Both the position numbers and the translations under genes were made by a program. Below, in pieces: positions 36,373 to 45,624 of a stretch of DNA of 64,000 nt (positions within the stretch are counted from its first letter, which is position 1; every line of letters starts with the position of its first letter). Where the stretch lies: the NCBI RefSeq assembly GCF_001412535.1, contig NZ_CP011774.1, positions 1,607,501 through 1,671,500 of the forward strand. The letters are read 5' to 3'. The notes below the pieces were generated by a model. That model made no database searches. It worked only from the letters and a program-made list of their open reading frames with translations, and was not told where the DNA came from. This DNA comes from Limnohabitans sp. 63ED37-2. Its GTDB lineage: Bacteria; Pseudomonadota; Gammaproteobacteria; Burkholderiales; Burkholderiaceae_C.

Positions 36373-36882
36373 ATGCAAGGCGCCAACCAAGGCCAGGCCG
36401 AAGAACTCGACGGCCAATTTCTGCACATCGGCATCGTGCAAGCCCGCTTCAACGAAGACATCACCAACGCCCTGGCCAAAGCCTGCATCGAAGAACTCGA
36501 AGCCTTGGGTGTGACCAGCATCGACCACGTCATGGTGCCCGGCGCTTTGGAAGTGCCTGTGGCCCTGCAGGCCATGGCCGAGCGGGCCGAATACGACGCA
36601 TTGATTGCGCTGGGCTGCATCATCCGCGGCGAAACTTACCACTTTGAGCTGGTGGCCAACGAATCCGGCGCAGGTGTAAGCCGCGTGGCGCTGGACTACA
36701 ACCTGCCCATCGCCAACGCGATCTTGACCACCGAAAACCTGGAACAAGCCATCGCCCGCCAAACCGACAAAGGCCGCGACGCAGCCCGCGTGGCGGTCGA
36801 GATGGCCTGCATCATGGACGACCTGTCGGCCGACATGGCCGAGCTGGCCGATGATTTTGACGACGAAGAGACCACCCGATGA
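36373..36882 (+). CDS. ribH: 6,7-dimethyl-8-ribityllumazine synthase
   Basis: Condenses the RibB product with 5-amino-6-ribitylaminouracil. The protein is 169 aa from the ATG at 36373. Substrate-site motifs are VQARFNEDITNAL, VPGALEVPVALQAM and CIIRGETYHFELVANES, which carries the catalytic His. The acidic tail DDFDDEETTR is longer than usual. It overlaps nusB by four bases. Confidence 0.97.
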   Translation: MQGANQGQAEELDGQFLHIGIVQARFNEDITNALAKACIEELEALGVTSIDHVMVPGALEVPVALQAMAERAEYDALIALGCIIRGETYHFELVANESGAGVSRVALDYNLPIANAILTTENLEQAIARQTDKGRDAARVAVEMACIMDDLSADMAELADDFDDEETTR

Positions 36883-37400
36883 CCGAAGCCACATCCACAC
36901 CGGTCACCACAGACGCAGGCCAAAAGCCTGCCGCTGGCACCCGCAAATCCTCGGCCAAACCCGCCCGCAGCCGCTCGCGTGAGTTTGCTTTGCAGGCGCT
37001 TTATCAGCACCTGGTGGGCCGCAACGAAGCGGCTGACATCGACGTCTTTACCCGCGACCTCTCAGGCTTTCACAAAGCCGACTCGGCCCACTACGACGCC
37101 CTGCTTTACGGCTGCGTCGAGCAAGCCCAAGCGCTGGACGCCCTGATCGCCCCCAAGTTGGACCGCAGCTTTGCCGAAATCTCACCCGTTGAGCGGGCCA
37201 TCATGTGGATTGGCGTGTATGAAATGCAGCACTGCCTCGATGTGCCTTGGCGCGTCGTGCTCAACGAGTGCATCGAGCTGGCCAAAGACTTTGGCGGCAC
37301 AGACGGCCACAAATACGTGAACGCCGTGCTGAACGGCTTGGCGCCCGAACTGCGCAGCGCTGAAGTGCAAGCCGACCGCCAATCCGGTCGCGCCAAATAA
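36879..37400 (+). CDS. nusB: Transcription antitermination factor NusB
   Basis: With NusE (S10) binds boxA RNA to support rRNA antitermination. The protein is 173 aa. The all-helical NusB fold begins after a Thr/Ala/Lys-rich lead of about 30 residues at RSREFALQALYQHLVG and ends VNAVLNGLAPELR. The ribH-nusB overlap is a common bacterial arrangement. Confidence 0.96.
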   Translation: MTEATSTPVTTDAGQKPAAGTRKSSAKPARSRSREFALQALYQHLVGRNEAADIDVFTRDLSGFHKADSAHYDALLYGCVEQAQALDALIAPKLDRSFAEISPVERAIMWIGVYEMQHCLDVPWRVVLNECIELAKDFGGTDGHKYVNAVLNGLAPELRSAEVQADRQSGRAK

Positions 37401-37411
37401 GCCAGACAACC

Positions 37412-38599
37412 ATGCGCATCTCCGAGCGTGCCGAACGCATTGAACCGTTTTATGTGATGGAGGTGGCCAAAGCCGCCTCGCAAAAAGCCCGCGAAGTTGC
37501 GCACACCGACCGGCCCGTGGTGTTCCTGAACATTGGCGAGCCCGACTTCACCGCCCCGCCCCGCGTGCAAGCTGCAGCTCAAGCAGTTGTCGCATCTGGA
37601 CAAACCCAATACACCCCCGCTTTGGGCCTGGACGCCCTGCGACAGGCCATCAGCGGCTGGTACACGCAGCGCTTTGGCTTGCAGGTGCCCGCCAGCCGCA
37701 TCGTGGTCACCGCGGGTGCGTCGGCCGCTTTGCAATTGGCCTGCCTGGCGCTGATTGACCGGGGCGATGAAATCCTCATGCCCGACCCCAGCTACCCCTG
37801 CAACCGCCACTTTGTGAGCGCAGCAGAAGGCACCGCGGTCTTGTTGCCCACCACAGCCGAAGAGCGCTTTCAACTCAGCGCCGCCAAAGTGGCCTCTGCT
37901 TGGGGGCCCCAAACCCGTGGCGTTTTGCTGGCCTCGCCCTCTAACCCCACCGGCACCTCGATTGACCCGACAGAGCTGGCCCGCATCATCGATGTGGTGC
38001 GCAGCCACGGCGGCATCACCCTGATCGACGAGATTTACCTGGGCCTGAGCCACGACGACCAGTTCGGTCAAAGCGCCCTGACCTTGGGCGACGACGTCAT
38101 CAGCATCAACAGCTTCAGCAAATACTTCAACATGACCGGCTGGCGCTTGGGCTGGCTGGTGGTGCCCGAGCAGCTCACGCCCGTGCTGGAGCGCCTGGCG
38201 CAAAACCTCTTCATTTGCGCGAGCAGCGTGGCCCAGCATGCGGCCCTGGCCTGCTTTGAGCCCGAGAGCCTGGCCGAATACGAACGCCGCCGTGCCGAGT
38301 TCAAAGCGCGGCGCGACTACTTCATCCCCGCCCTGAACGACTTGGGCCTGACCGTCCCCGTAGCCCCCGATGGCGCGTTTTACGCCTGGGCTGACTGCAC
38401 GGCGGCTTGCCAAAAGCTGGGCCTCAAAGACAGCTGGGACTTCGCCTTTGCCGCGCTGGAAAACGCCCATGTGGCCATCACGCCGGGGCGCGACTTTGGC
38501 ACCGACCAAACCGCCCGCTTTGTGCGTTTTTCCACCGCCAACTCGATGGCTGAGTTGCAAACCGCCATCGCCCGCCTCAAAGCCTGGTTGCAGCCATGA
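37412..38599 (+). CDS. Class I/II PLP-dependent aminotransferase
   Basis: Fold type I aminotransferase, 395 aa. PLP-site features are NIGEPDFTAPP (residues 40-50), AGASAALQLA (101-110), ASPSNPTGT (174-182), DEIYLGLSH and the Schiff-base Lys237 in INSFSKYFNMTGWRLGW; a late FVRFS supplies the carboxylate-binding Arg. The amino acid substrate cannot be read from sequence. It lies 11 bases after nusB and overlaps ybgC by four bases, so it belongs to the same transcript, although its product has no obvious link to either pathway. Confidence 0.93.
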   Translation: MRISERAERIEPFYVMEVAKAASQKAREVAHTDRPVVFLNIGEPDFTAPPRVQAAAQAVVASGQTQYTPALGLDALRQAISGWYTQRFGLQVPASRIVVTAGASAALQLACLALIDRGDEILMPDPSYPCNRHFVSAAEGTAVLLPTTAEERFQLSAAKVASAWGPQTRGVLLASPSNPTGTSIDPTELARIIDVVRSHGGITLIDEIYLGLSHDDQFGQSALTLGDDVISINSFSKYFNMTGWRLGWLVVPEQLTPVLERLAQNLFICASSVAQHAALACFEPESLAEYERRRAEFKARRDYFIPALNDLGLTVPVAPDGAFYAWADCTAACQKLGLKDSWDFAFAALENAHVAITPGRDFGTDQTARFVRFSTANSMAELQTAIARLKAWLQP

Positions 38600-39024
38600 A
38601 CAGCAGCAACAAGCCCAGCATTTTTGAACACCCGATCCGCATCTATTGGGAAGACACCGACGCGGGCGGCATCGTGTTTTATGCCAACTACCTCAAATTT
38701 TTTGAGCGTGCACGCACCGAATGGTTGCGTGCTTTGGGCTTTGGGCAACAGGTGTTGCGTGACGAGTCGGGCGGCATGTTTGTCGTGTCCGAGACAGCCG
38801 TCAAATACCACTCGCCCGCCCGGCTGGACGACACGCTGATCGTGACGGCCGAACTGCAACACGGCGGCAAAGCCAGCCTGACCATTGCCCAGCGCGCCTA
38901 TTTGCGCGCCGAGGGCCAAACCGACCGACTTTTGGCCGAAGGCACCATACGCCTGGGCTGGGTCGACAGCCACACCTTGAAACCTGGCCGCATCCCGGCC
39001 CCTGTTCTGGAAGCCCTCAAATGA
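38596..39024 (+). CDS. ybgC: YbgC-type acyl-CoA thioesterase of the Tol-Pal locus
   Basis: Hot-dog-fold thioesterase, 142 aa, usually first gene of tol-pal operons. The active-site signature is IYWEDTDAGGIVFYANYLKF, with the catalytic Asp in the DTDAGG motif. It probably acts on acyl-CoA or acyl-ACP in phospholipid metabolism. It overlaps tolQ by four bases (ATGA). Confidence 0.95.
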   Translation: MNSSNKPSIFEHPIRIYWEDTDAGGIVFYANYLKFFERARTEWLRALGFGQQVLRDESGGMFVVSETAVKYHSPARLDDTLIVTAELQHGGKASLTIAQRAYLRAEGQTDRLLAEGTIRLGWVDSHTLKPGRIPAPVLEALK

Positions 39025-39725
39025 ACCAAGACATGTCCATCGTCTCGCTGCTGCTGGAAGCCAGCTTTGTCGTACAACTGGTGGTGCTGACTTTGCTGGG
39101 CATCTCGGTGTCCAGTTGGGCCGCCATCGTGCGCAAGATCATGGCCATCAAGCGCATCAAAAGCCTCAACGAAGAGTTTGAGCGTGTCTTTTGGTCAGGC
39201 ACCAGCCTGAACGAGCTGTTCAACGCGGCCAGCCAAAACGCCAAGTTGTCCGGCCCGATGGAACGCATTTTCGCCAGTGGTATGCGCGAATACCAAAAAC
39301 TGCGTGAACGCCGCATCAGTGACCCCGGCACCTTGCTCGACGGCGCACGCCGCGCCATGCGGGCCAGCTTCCAGCGCGAAATGGATGTCGCCGAATCCCA
39401 GCTGGCCTTCCTGGCATCGGTGGGCTCCATCTCGCCCTATGTGGGCCTGTTTGGCACGGTTTGGGGCATCATGCACGCCTTCACCGGCCTGGCCAGCTTG
39501 CAGCAAGTGACCTTGGCGGTCGTGGCACCGGGCATTGCCGAAGCGCTGGTGGCCACGGCCATTGGCTTGTTTGCCGCCATCCCTGCCGTGCTCGGCTACA
39601 ACCGCTTCTCACACGACGTGGACCGCATCGCCATCAAGCTCGAAACCTTCATCGAAGAGTTCTCCAACATCCTGCAACGCAGCCTGGGCTCGGCTGGTAC
39701 CAGCGGCTCGGCCTCTGGCCATTGA
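39021..39725 (+). CDS. tolQ: Tol-Pal system proton channel subunit TolQ
   Basis: Inner-membrane MotA/TolQ/ExbB-family subunit that with TolR uses proton flow to energise TolA during outer-membrane constriction. The protein is 234 aa. TM1 is at about residues 10-33, with a cytoplasmic loop after it. TM2 lies around VGLFGTVWGIMHAFTGL and TM3 around IAEALVATAIGLFAAIPAV. It is 11 bases before tolR. Confidence 0.97.
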   Translation: MNQDMSIVSLLLEASFVVQLVVLTLLGISVSSWAAIVRKIMAIKRIKSLNEEFERVFWSGTSLNELFNAASQNAKLSGPMERIFASGMREYQKLRERRISDPGTLLDGARRAMRASFQREMDVAESQLAFLASVGSISPYVGLFGTVWGIMHAFTGLASLQQVTLAVVAPGIAEALVATAIGLFAAIPAVLGYNRFSHDVDRIAIKLETFIEEFSNILQRSLGSAGTSGSASGH

Positions 39726-39736
39726 AGGAGAGCGCC

Positions 39737-40156
39737 ATGCCTGCTGTTTCATCCCGCGGCCGTGGACGCCGCACCATCGCCGAAATCAACATGGTGCCCT
39801 TCATCGACGTGATGCTGGTGCTGCTCATCATCTTCATGGTCACGGCCCCCATGATCACCCCCAGCATGGTAGACCTGCCCAGTGTGGGCAAAGCTGCCAA
39901 ACAACCCGATCAAGTGGTACAGGTGGTGATTCAGAAAGACGAACGTTTGGAACTGGTGAGCAATGGCAAGACCGACAGCGCCACATTGGCCAGCGTAGCG
40001 CCCAGCGTCAAACGCCTGGTGGGCGACAGCGAGAACACGGCCGTGGTCATCAGCGCAGACCGCACCGTCAAATACGAAACCGTGGTCCAGGTCATGGACA
40101 GCCTGCAGCGTGCGGGTATCTCCCGTGTGGGCCTGTCGGTGCAACTGGCCCCCTGA
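39737..40156 (+). CDS. tolR: Tol-Pal system protein TolR
   Basis: ExbD/TolR-family subunit with a single membrane helix. The protein is 139 aa from the ATG at 39737 (MPAVSSRGRGRRTIAEINMV), preceded by AAGGAG. The membrane helix INMVPFIDVMLVLLIIFMV carries the essential proton-handling Asp in PFIDVMLVL. The periplasmic domain follows. A longer open frame upstream overlaps tolQ and is rejected. Confidence 0.96.
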   Translation: MPAVSSRGRGRRTIAEINMVPFIDVMLVLLIIFMVTAPMITPSMVDLPSVGKAAKQPDQVVQVVIQKDERLELVSNGKTDSATLASVAPSVKRLVGDSENTAVVISADRTVKYETVVQVMDSLQRAGISRVGLSVQLAP

Positions 40157-40220
40157 AAGACCTTGACGTGAGCGCATTGCCTGCCCCGCACCTGGAGTTC
40201 GCCCCGCCCCCCCGCCGGGC

Positions 40221-41147
40221 ATGGGTCGCGCCTGGGCGGTCGCCGGTGCTGCGCACCTGGTGTTGTTTCTGGCGCTAGGCCTGGCCACCGCATGGAAAAC
40301 GCAACCTCAAACCCTGCAAGCCGAAGCCGAATTGTGGTCGGCCGTGCCTCAAGCGGCTGCGCCTCGCCTGCAAGAGCCCCCTCCCCCGCCTCCCGAACCG
40401 GAACCGGAACCCGAGCCCCGCCGCGAGCCCCCAGCCAAGCCCTCTAAACCCGCTCCGGAACCAGCGCCTGACAACAGCCTTCGCGACGCCCAAATTGCGC
40501 TCGAAAAGAAAAAACAGGAAGAGCTGAAAAAGAAAGAAGCCGCCGAGCGCCAGCGCAAAGCCCAGGAAAAGAAGAAAAAAGAGGCCGAAGAAAAAGCCGC
40601 CAAGGACAAGGCTGAAAAGGAAAAGGCCGCCAAAGAAAAAGCCCTCAAAGAGAAAGCGGAACAAGACAAAAAAGAGCAAGACAAGAAGAAAGCCGCCGAA
40701 AAAGCCAAGGCCGACGAGAAAAAACGCCAGCAGGAGCAAGCCCAAAAAGCCAAACAAGACAAGGCCGATGAAGCTCGGGCGGAGGCTCTGCGCCAAGAAA
40801 ATCTTCAACGCATGCAAGGCATGGCGGGTGCATCGGGCGGACCCAACGCCACAGGCACCGCCCTCAAATCCTCGGGCCCATCGGCCAGTTATGCCGGCCG
40901 CTTGGTGGGCCGCATCAAACCCAACATCACCTACCCAGGTGATGTTGTGGGCAACCCGCGTGCCGAGGTGGAAGTGCGTGTGGCCCCCGATGGCACCATC
41001 ACCAGCCGCCGAATCGTACAGTCCAGCGGCAACAAGGCCTGGGACGATGCCGTGCTGCGGGCCATCGACAAAACCGAAATCCTGCCCAAAGACACCGATG
41101 GCCGGGTGCCACCTTTGATCGTCTTGGGTTTCCGACCCTCCGATTGA
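40221..41147 (+). CDS. tolA: Cell envelope protein TolA, N-terminus apparently frameshifted
   Basis: Links the TolQR motor to Pal and the outer membrane. From the ATG at 40221 there are 308 aa: a membrane helix (AHLVLFLALGLATAW), a Pro/Glu-rich stretch, a Lys/Ala/Glu coiled coil (about residues 90-195) and a C-terminal TolA domain (YAGRLVGRIKPNI, DGTITSRRIVQSSGN). This ATG has no ribosome-binding site. The GTG at 40168, just after tolR, encodes the conserved lead MSALPAPHLEFAPPP in another frame. The two frames join if the C7 tract at 40207-40213 had one more C, giving HLEFAPPPPPGMGRAWAV. A sequencing error, slippage or a real frameshift are all possible. Confidence 0.9.
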   Translation: MGRAWAVAGAAHLVLFLALGLATAWKTQPQTLQAEAELWSAVPQAAAPRLQEPPPPPPEPEPEPEPRREPPAKPSKPAPEPAPDNSLRDAQIALEKKKQEELKKKEAAERQRKAQEKKKKEAEEKAAKDKAEKEKAAKEKALKEKAEQDKKEQDKKKAAEKAKADEKKRQQEQAQKAKQDKADEARAEALRQENLQRMQGMAGASGGPNATGTALKSSGPSASYAGRLVGRIKPNITYPGDVVGNPRAEVEVRVAPDGTITSRRIVQSSGNKAWDDAVLRAIDKTEILPKDTDGRVPPLIVLGFRPSD

Positions 41148-41333
41148 CCGCCAGATCACGCGTGCGCCTTCGCCCAAAAAGATTGCCTCCAGGCATTTCC
41201 GGGTGAACCCCTCCCAAGACACCCGCCGTGGAGGGGTGTCAAGCTTGGGCGCGATCTGCCGATACCAACAAGGTGTCATTTCCTTTTCAGGCCCGACAAC
41301 AGGGCTGATCCACAGCGTTCCAGGACTAACAAC
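41148..41333. other. Gene-free gap after tolA
   Basis: No credible gene. It holds an inverted repeat ACCCCTCC / GGAGGGGT with a 15-base loop (about 41207-41237) and no T run. tolB, pal and cpoB, the usual followers of tolA, are not here or elsewhere in the window. Confidence 0.6.
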
Positions 41334-41957
41334 ATGCTGAAAATTGCGGGTATATGCTTGGCCACCACCGGGCTCGTTCTGTTTTCAAGCCCCACATGGG
41401 CCCAAGGCAGTCCTGCCAAAGGTTGTTTTGTTGCCCATTTCAAATCCCTGGCCTTGAAAACCCACAACCCACAACAGCGTGCCGAATTGGCCGAAAAGTG
41501 GCTGAAACAAAACACGCCCAGTTGTACCCAAGTGCAACTGTCTTCGATGCAAGCCAACAGCCCCAATTGGCTGGGCACCGCTTTGACCCATGACATCTCA
41601 TCCATCCTGGAAGGTGCGATTGAAGCCAGCATTGCGGGCAACCCTGAGTTGATGGGGCGTCTTTACGAATCGGTTGGCAAAGAAGGCCAAAGCGGCAGCG
41701 TCACGATGACCGACCCCGTGGCCAGAGCCCCCGTGGTTCAGCCCATGGTCAACAATGGCGTGATCGCAGGCAGCGCGAACTACGGCACGATGTCGGGCAA
41801 CACCAACGTGAACCCAACCACGAACAACCTGAGCAACACCAACAGCAACTCCAATACCGCGGCCAGCAGCACCGTCAACGATTCTCCCAACACGACGGTC
41901 GTTCAGGGCGCAGCCGCCACCGCGGCTGCTACTGGCAGACCTTCGGCGCCGCGCTGA
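41334..41957 (+). CDS. Hypothetical secreted protein with Asn/Thr/Ser-rich tail
   Basis: 207 aa, family not recognised. Residues 1-23 form a clear signal peptide ending PTWA|QGS. The mature N-terminal part has two Cys (CFVAHF and PSCTQV) that could form a disulphide. It has a helical, amphipathic look up to about residue 110. From about residue 135 the chain is low complexity and Asn/Thr/Ser-rich (NTNVNPTTNNLSNTNSNSN, then TAASSTVND). A periplasmic or surface location is likely. It stands alone between tolA and the convergent dnaE. Coding is supported by the signal peptide and by low-complexity codons that avoid stops, but not by homology. Confidence 0.7.
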   Translation: MLKIAGICLATTGLVLFSSPTWAQGSPAKGCFVAHFKSLALKTHNPQQRAELAEKWLKQNTPSCTQVQLSSMQANSPNWLGTALTHDISSILEGAIEASIAGNPELMGRLYESVGKEGQSGSVTMTDPVARAPVVQPMVNNGVIAGSANYGTMSGNTNVNPTTNNLSNTNSNSNTAASSTVNDSPNTTVVQGAAATAAATGRPSAPR

Positions 41958-42051
41958 GTGCCAAAGCCCACGCGGGTCACAACCTGGCCCTGATCCCCAT
42001 CCCTGCCGTGGTCTGAGCACAAGCGAGGGCGGTCAAAGACAGAGCGCCGCC

Positions 42052-45000
42052 TCAGTCGTAAACAATCTGCGCCAGGCCTTGATCGGCCTGCGCCATCCAA
42101 CTGGCCAAGGCGGCGTCGGTCGGGAAGAATTTGGCGGTATCGCCCAGCGCCAGCTCGGCGCGGGCGGCCAGTTGGTCCTTGCTGCGCTCCAGCACCAAGC
42201 GCACAGGCAGCCCGCGTACCAAGTCACCGTGCTCGGTCTGCTCGCGTTGCGCGGGGAACTCTTTGACGATGCGGGCGATGTCTGGCGCACGGCCATTCAC
42301 CGCGACACGCAGGTACTTGCCGAAGCGGCAACGGGCCGCAGCCAGGTCCATGATCTGCTCGATCTTGAGACGGAAACCGCCTGAAAAACGGTCGGCCTGC
42401 ATCTTGGCCGTGACGATGATGAGCTCGTCGTCTTTGAGCAAATGTTTGGCCGAATTGATCAGCGCTTCGTCGGCCGTGGCTTCCAACATGCCCGATTTGT
42501 CGTCCAACTTGAAAATGGCCACCTTGCCCCGCTGGCCGTTGATGATGCGCAAGTCGCTCACGATGCCCGCCAAGACCATGGACTCGCGGCTGTCGATCAG
42601 GTCGTCGATTTTGCGGCGGGCAAACTGGCGCACTTCCCGCTCGACCGCGTCGAACAAATGCCCGGACAGGAAAAATCCCACTGCGGTTTTCTCGAGCAGC
42701 AAGCGCTCTTTGATGCCCCAGGGCATGACCTCGACCAACTCGGGCTCTTGGGTGCTCGAGCCGTGGGAGTCGTCGCCCAGCATGTCGAACAAACCCCCTT
42801 GGTTGACGTTGGCGGTGGTGGCCGCAGAAAACTCAAACGCCCGGTCGATGCTGGCCGACAAAGCGGCGCGGTTCATGTGCAAGGAGTCAAAAGCCCCGGC
42901 CTTGATGAGCGCGTCCACCGTGCGTTTGTTGATTCGGGTGCGGTCCACTCGCACGGCGAAATCAAACAGGCTGGTGAAGGGTCCGCCCTGTTCGCGGGCC
43001 GCCACGATGGCATCAATGGCCTGCTGACCCGTGCCCTTGATGGCGCCCAGACCATAACGAATGATCTTGTCGGTCACTGGCTCAAAGCGGTGTGTACCCC
43101 GGTTCACGTCGGGCGGGTCAAAGCGGATGCCGAATTTGAGCGCGTCTTCGTGCAGCACCTTGAGCTTGTCGGTGTCGTCCATTTCCACCGTCATGTTGGC
43201 GCAGAAGAACTCGGCGGTGTAGTGCACCTTGAGCCAACCCGTGTGGTAGGCCAGCAGCGAGTAAGCGGCGGCGTGTGACTTGTTGAAGCCATAGCCCGCA
43301 AATTTTTCCATCAGGTCAAAGACCTCGTCGGCCTTGTCCTGCGGGATGTTGTGTGTGGCCAAAGCGCCCGCGCGGAATTTTTCGCGGTGCTCAGCCATTT
43401 CTTCGGCTTTTTTCTTGCCCATGGCGCGGCGCAGCAAGTCGGCGCCGCCCAGCGAGTAACCGCCCAGAATCTGCGCGGTCTGCATCACCTGCTCTTGGTA
43501 AACCATGATGCCGTAGGTTTCGCTCAGCATCTGCGCCACCGCCGGGTGCGGGTACTCCACCGGCTCGCGTCCGTGCTTGCGGGCCACAAAGCTGGGGATC
43601 AGATCCATGGGGCCCGGACGGTACAAGGCGTTGAGCGCAATCAGATCTTCAAGGCGGCTGGGCCGCGCATCGCGCAGCATGCCTTGCATGCCGCGGCTTT
43701 CAAACTGGAACACGGCCTCGGTTTTACCGTCCGAGAACAATTTATAAGTTGGCGCGTCGTCGAGCGGGATGTTTTCAAAGGCGAAGTTTTCCTGGCCTTT
43801 GTGGCGCTTGATGATGAACTCGCGGGCGATCTCCAAAATGGTGAGTGTGGCCAAGCCCAAGAAGTCGAACTTCACCAAACCGGCCGCTTCCACGTCGTCC
43901 TTGTCGTACTGGCTCACCGCCGATTCGCTGCCGGGCTGCTGGTAGAGCGGGCAAAAGTCGGTGAGCTTGCCCGGCGCGATCAGCACACCCCCAGCGTGCA
44001 TGCCCACGTTGCGGGTCATGCCTTCCAGTTTTTGCGCCAACTCGATCAGCGTCTTCACATCCTCTTCGCGCTCGATGCGTTCGGCCAAAATGGGCTCCAT
44101 GGCGATCGCGTAGTTGTTTTTATCGCCTTCTTTGGGCGTAGCAGGCGGATACTGCAGCGTGACCGACATGCCAGGCTTATTGGGAATGAGCTTGCTGATG
44201 CCGTCGCAAAAGGTGTAGCTCATGTCAAGCACACGGCCCACATCGCGAATGGCCGCACGCGCGGCCATGGTGCCAAAGGTCACGATCTGACTGACCGCTT
44301 CGCGCCCGTATTTTTGCTTCACATACTCGATCACACGATCGCGGTTGGTCTGGCAAAAATCGATGTCGAAGTCGGGCATCGACACCCGCTCGGGGTTCAA
44401 AAAACGCTCGAACAGCAAGTTGTATTGCAAGGGGTCCAGGTCGGTGATCTTGAGGGCGTAGGCCACGAGCGAGCCCGCACCCGAACCCCGGCCAGGCCCC
44501 ACCGGGCAGCCATTGTTCTTGGCCCATTGGATGAAGTCGCCCACGATGAGGAAGTAACCCGGAAAGCCCATCTTCAAGATGGTGTTCAACTCGAACTCCA
44601 GCCGGTCCACATAGCGTTGGCGTTCGGCCTCGCGCTTGGCCGCATCGGGGTACAGGTGGACCAAACGCTCTTTCAGGCCTTCGTGCGAGACATGGCGGAA
44701 ATACTCGTCCACCGACATGACCACACCAGCAACCGGTGGAATCGGGAAATTGGGCAGCTGCGGCTTGCCCAGGACCAAGGTCAGGTTGCAGCGCTTGGCG
44801 ATTTCCAAGGTGTTGGCAATGGCACTGGGCACATCGGCGAACAAGGCGGACATTTGCGCCGCCGATTTGAAATACTGCTCCCGGGTGAAGCGCCGCACCC
44901 GTCGCGGGTTGGCCAAAATTTCGCCTTCGGACACACAGACCCGGGCCTCATGCGCCTCGTAATCTTCAGGGCTGTGAAATTGCACCGGGTGGGTGGCCAC

Positions 45001-45579
45001 CACCGGCAAACCCAAACGAGCGGCCAGCGCCACGGCGCCCGCCACCTGTGGCTCGTCTTCAGGACGACCCGCGCGTTGCAACTCCAGATAAAAACGGTGT
45101 GGAAAGATCGAACCCAACTGCAGCGCCACGTCGGCGGCCTTGTCGGTATCGCCTTGCACGATGGCCTGGCCCACAGGACCGGCTTGCGCACCCGAGAGCA
45201 AAATCAAACCATCAGACAGTTCCTTGAGCCAGGCCAGCTTGACCACGGCCACGCCCTTGACGATGTTTTGCGTCCAGGCACGGGCCAGCAGCTCGCACAG
45301 GTTCAGGTACCCGGTGTGGTTTTGCACCAAGAGCACCACCCGGCTGGTGACCCCAACGTCGCCCCCCAGGCCTTCGAGGTGGATTTCGGCCCCAATGATC
45401 GGCTTGACCCCTTTGCCACGACCTTCCTTGTAGAACTTGACGGTGCCAAACAGGTTGCTCAGGTCGGTGATGGCCAGCGCAGGCTGGGCGTCCTTGGCCG
45501 CGATCTTGACCACATCGTCGATGCGGCAAGTGGCGTCAACGACGGAAAATTCGGTGTGAAGGCGCAGGTGAACAAACAT
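42052..45579 (-). CDS. dnaE: DNA polymerase III subunit alpha
   Basis: Replicative polymerase catalytic subunit. The protein is 1175 aa from the ATG at 45579 (MFVHLRLHTEFSVVDATCRI), the family N-terminus. The PHP domain comes first (HLRLHTEFS), then the palm with GRGSGAGSLVAYAL and PDFDIDFCQ carrying the catalytic Asp residues. Fingers, the helix-hairpin-helix region and a C-terminal OB fold follow (RGKVAIFKLDD). It is a typical DnaE1 and stands as a single gene, convergent with the hypothetical gene at its 3' side. Confidence 0.97.
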   Translation of the reverse strand: MFVHLRLHTEFSVVDATCRIDDVVKIAAKDAQPALAITDLSNLFGTVKFYKEGRGKGVKPIIGAEIHLEGLGGDVGVTSRVVLLVQNHTGYLNLCELLARAWTQNIVKGVAVVKLAWLKELSDGLILLSGAQAGPVGQAIVQGDTDKAADVALQLGSIFPHRFYLELQRAGRPEDEPQVAGAVALAARLGLPVVATHPVQFHSPEDYEAHEARVCVSEGEILANPRRVRRFTREQYFKSAAQMSALFADVPSAIANTLEIAKRCNLTLVLGKPQLPNFPIPPVAGVVMSVDEYFRHVSHEGLKERLVHLYPDAAKREAERQRYVDRLEFELNTILKMGFPGYFLIVGDFIQWAKNNGCPVGPGRGSGAGSLVAYALKITDLDPLQYNLLFERFLNPERVSMPDFDIDFCQTNRDRVIEYVKQKYGREAVSQIVTFGTMAARAAIRDVGRVLDMSYTFCDGISKLIPNKPGMSVTLQYPPATPKEGDKNNYAIAMEPILAERIEREEDVKTLIELAQKLEGMTRNVGMHAGGVLIAPGKLTDFCPLYQQPGSESAVSQYDKDDVEAAGLVKFDFLGLATLTILEIAREFIIKRHKGQENFAFENIPLDDAPTYKLFSDGKTEAVFQFESRGMQGMLRDARPSRLEDLIALNALYRPGPMDLIPSFVARKHGREPVEYPHPAVAQMLSETYGIMVYQEQVMQTAQILGGYSLGGADLLRRAMGKKKAEEMAEHREKFRAGALATHNIPQDKADEVFDLMEKFAGYGFNKSHAAAYSLLAYHTGWLKVHYTAEFFCANMTVEMDDTDKLKVLHEDALKFGIRFDPPDVNRGTHRFEPVTDKIIRYGLGAIKGTGQQAIDAIVAAREQGGPFTSLFDFAVRVDRTRINKRTVDALIKAGAFDSLHMNRAALSASIDRAFEFSAATTANVNQGGLFDMLGDDSHGSSTQEPELVEVMPWGIKERLLLEKTAVGFFLSGHLFDAVEREVRQFARRKIDDLIDSRESMVLAGIVSDLRIINGQRGKVAIFKLDDKSGMLEATADEALINSAKHLLKDDELIIVTAKMQADRFSGGFRLKIEQIMDLAAARCRFGKYLRVAVNGRAPDIARIVKEFPAQREQTEHGDLVRGLPVRLVLERSKDQLAARAELALGDTAKFFPTDAALASWMAQADQGLAQIVYD

Positions 45580-45624
45580 AGCCTGCCATTGTAGAAGGTG
45601 GCCCTGCGGCAAAAGGTGTGCGTT

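Noticed and set aside
43351..45594. 747-codon open frame antisense to dnaE
   Set aside because: Same compositional effect; dnaE has all polymerase motifs on the other strand.
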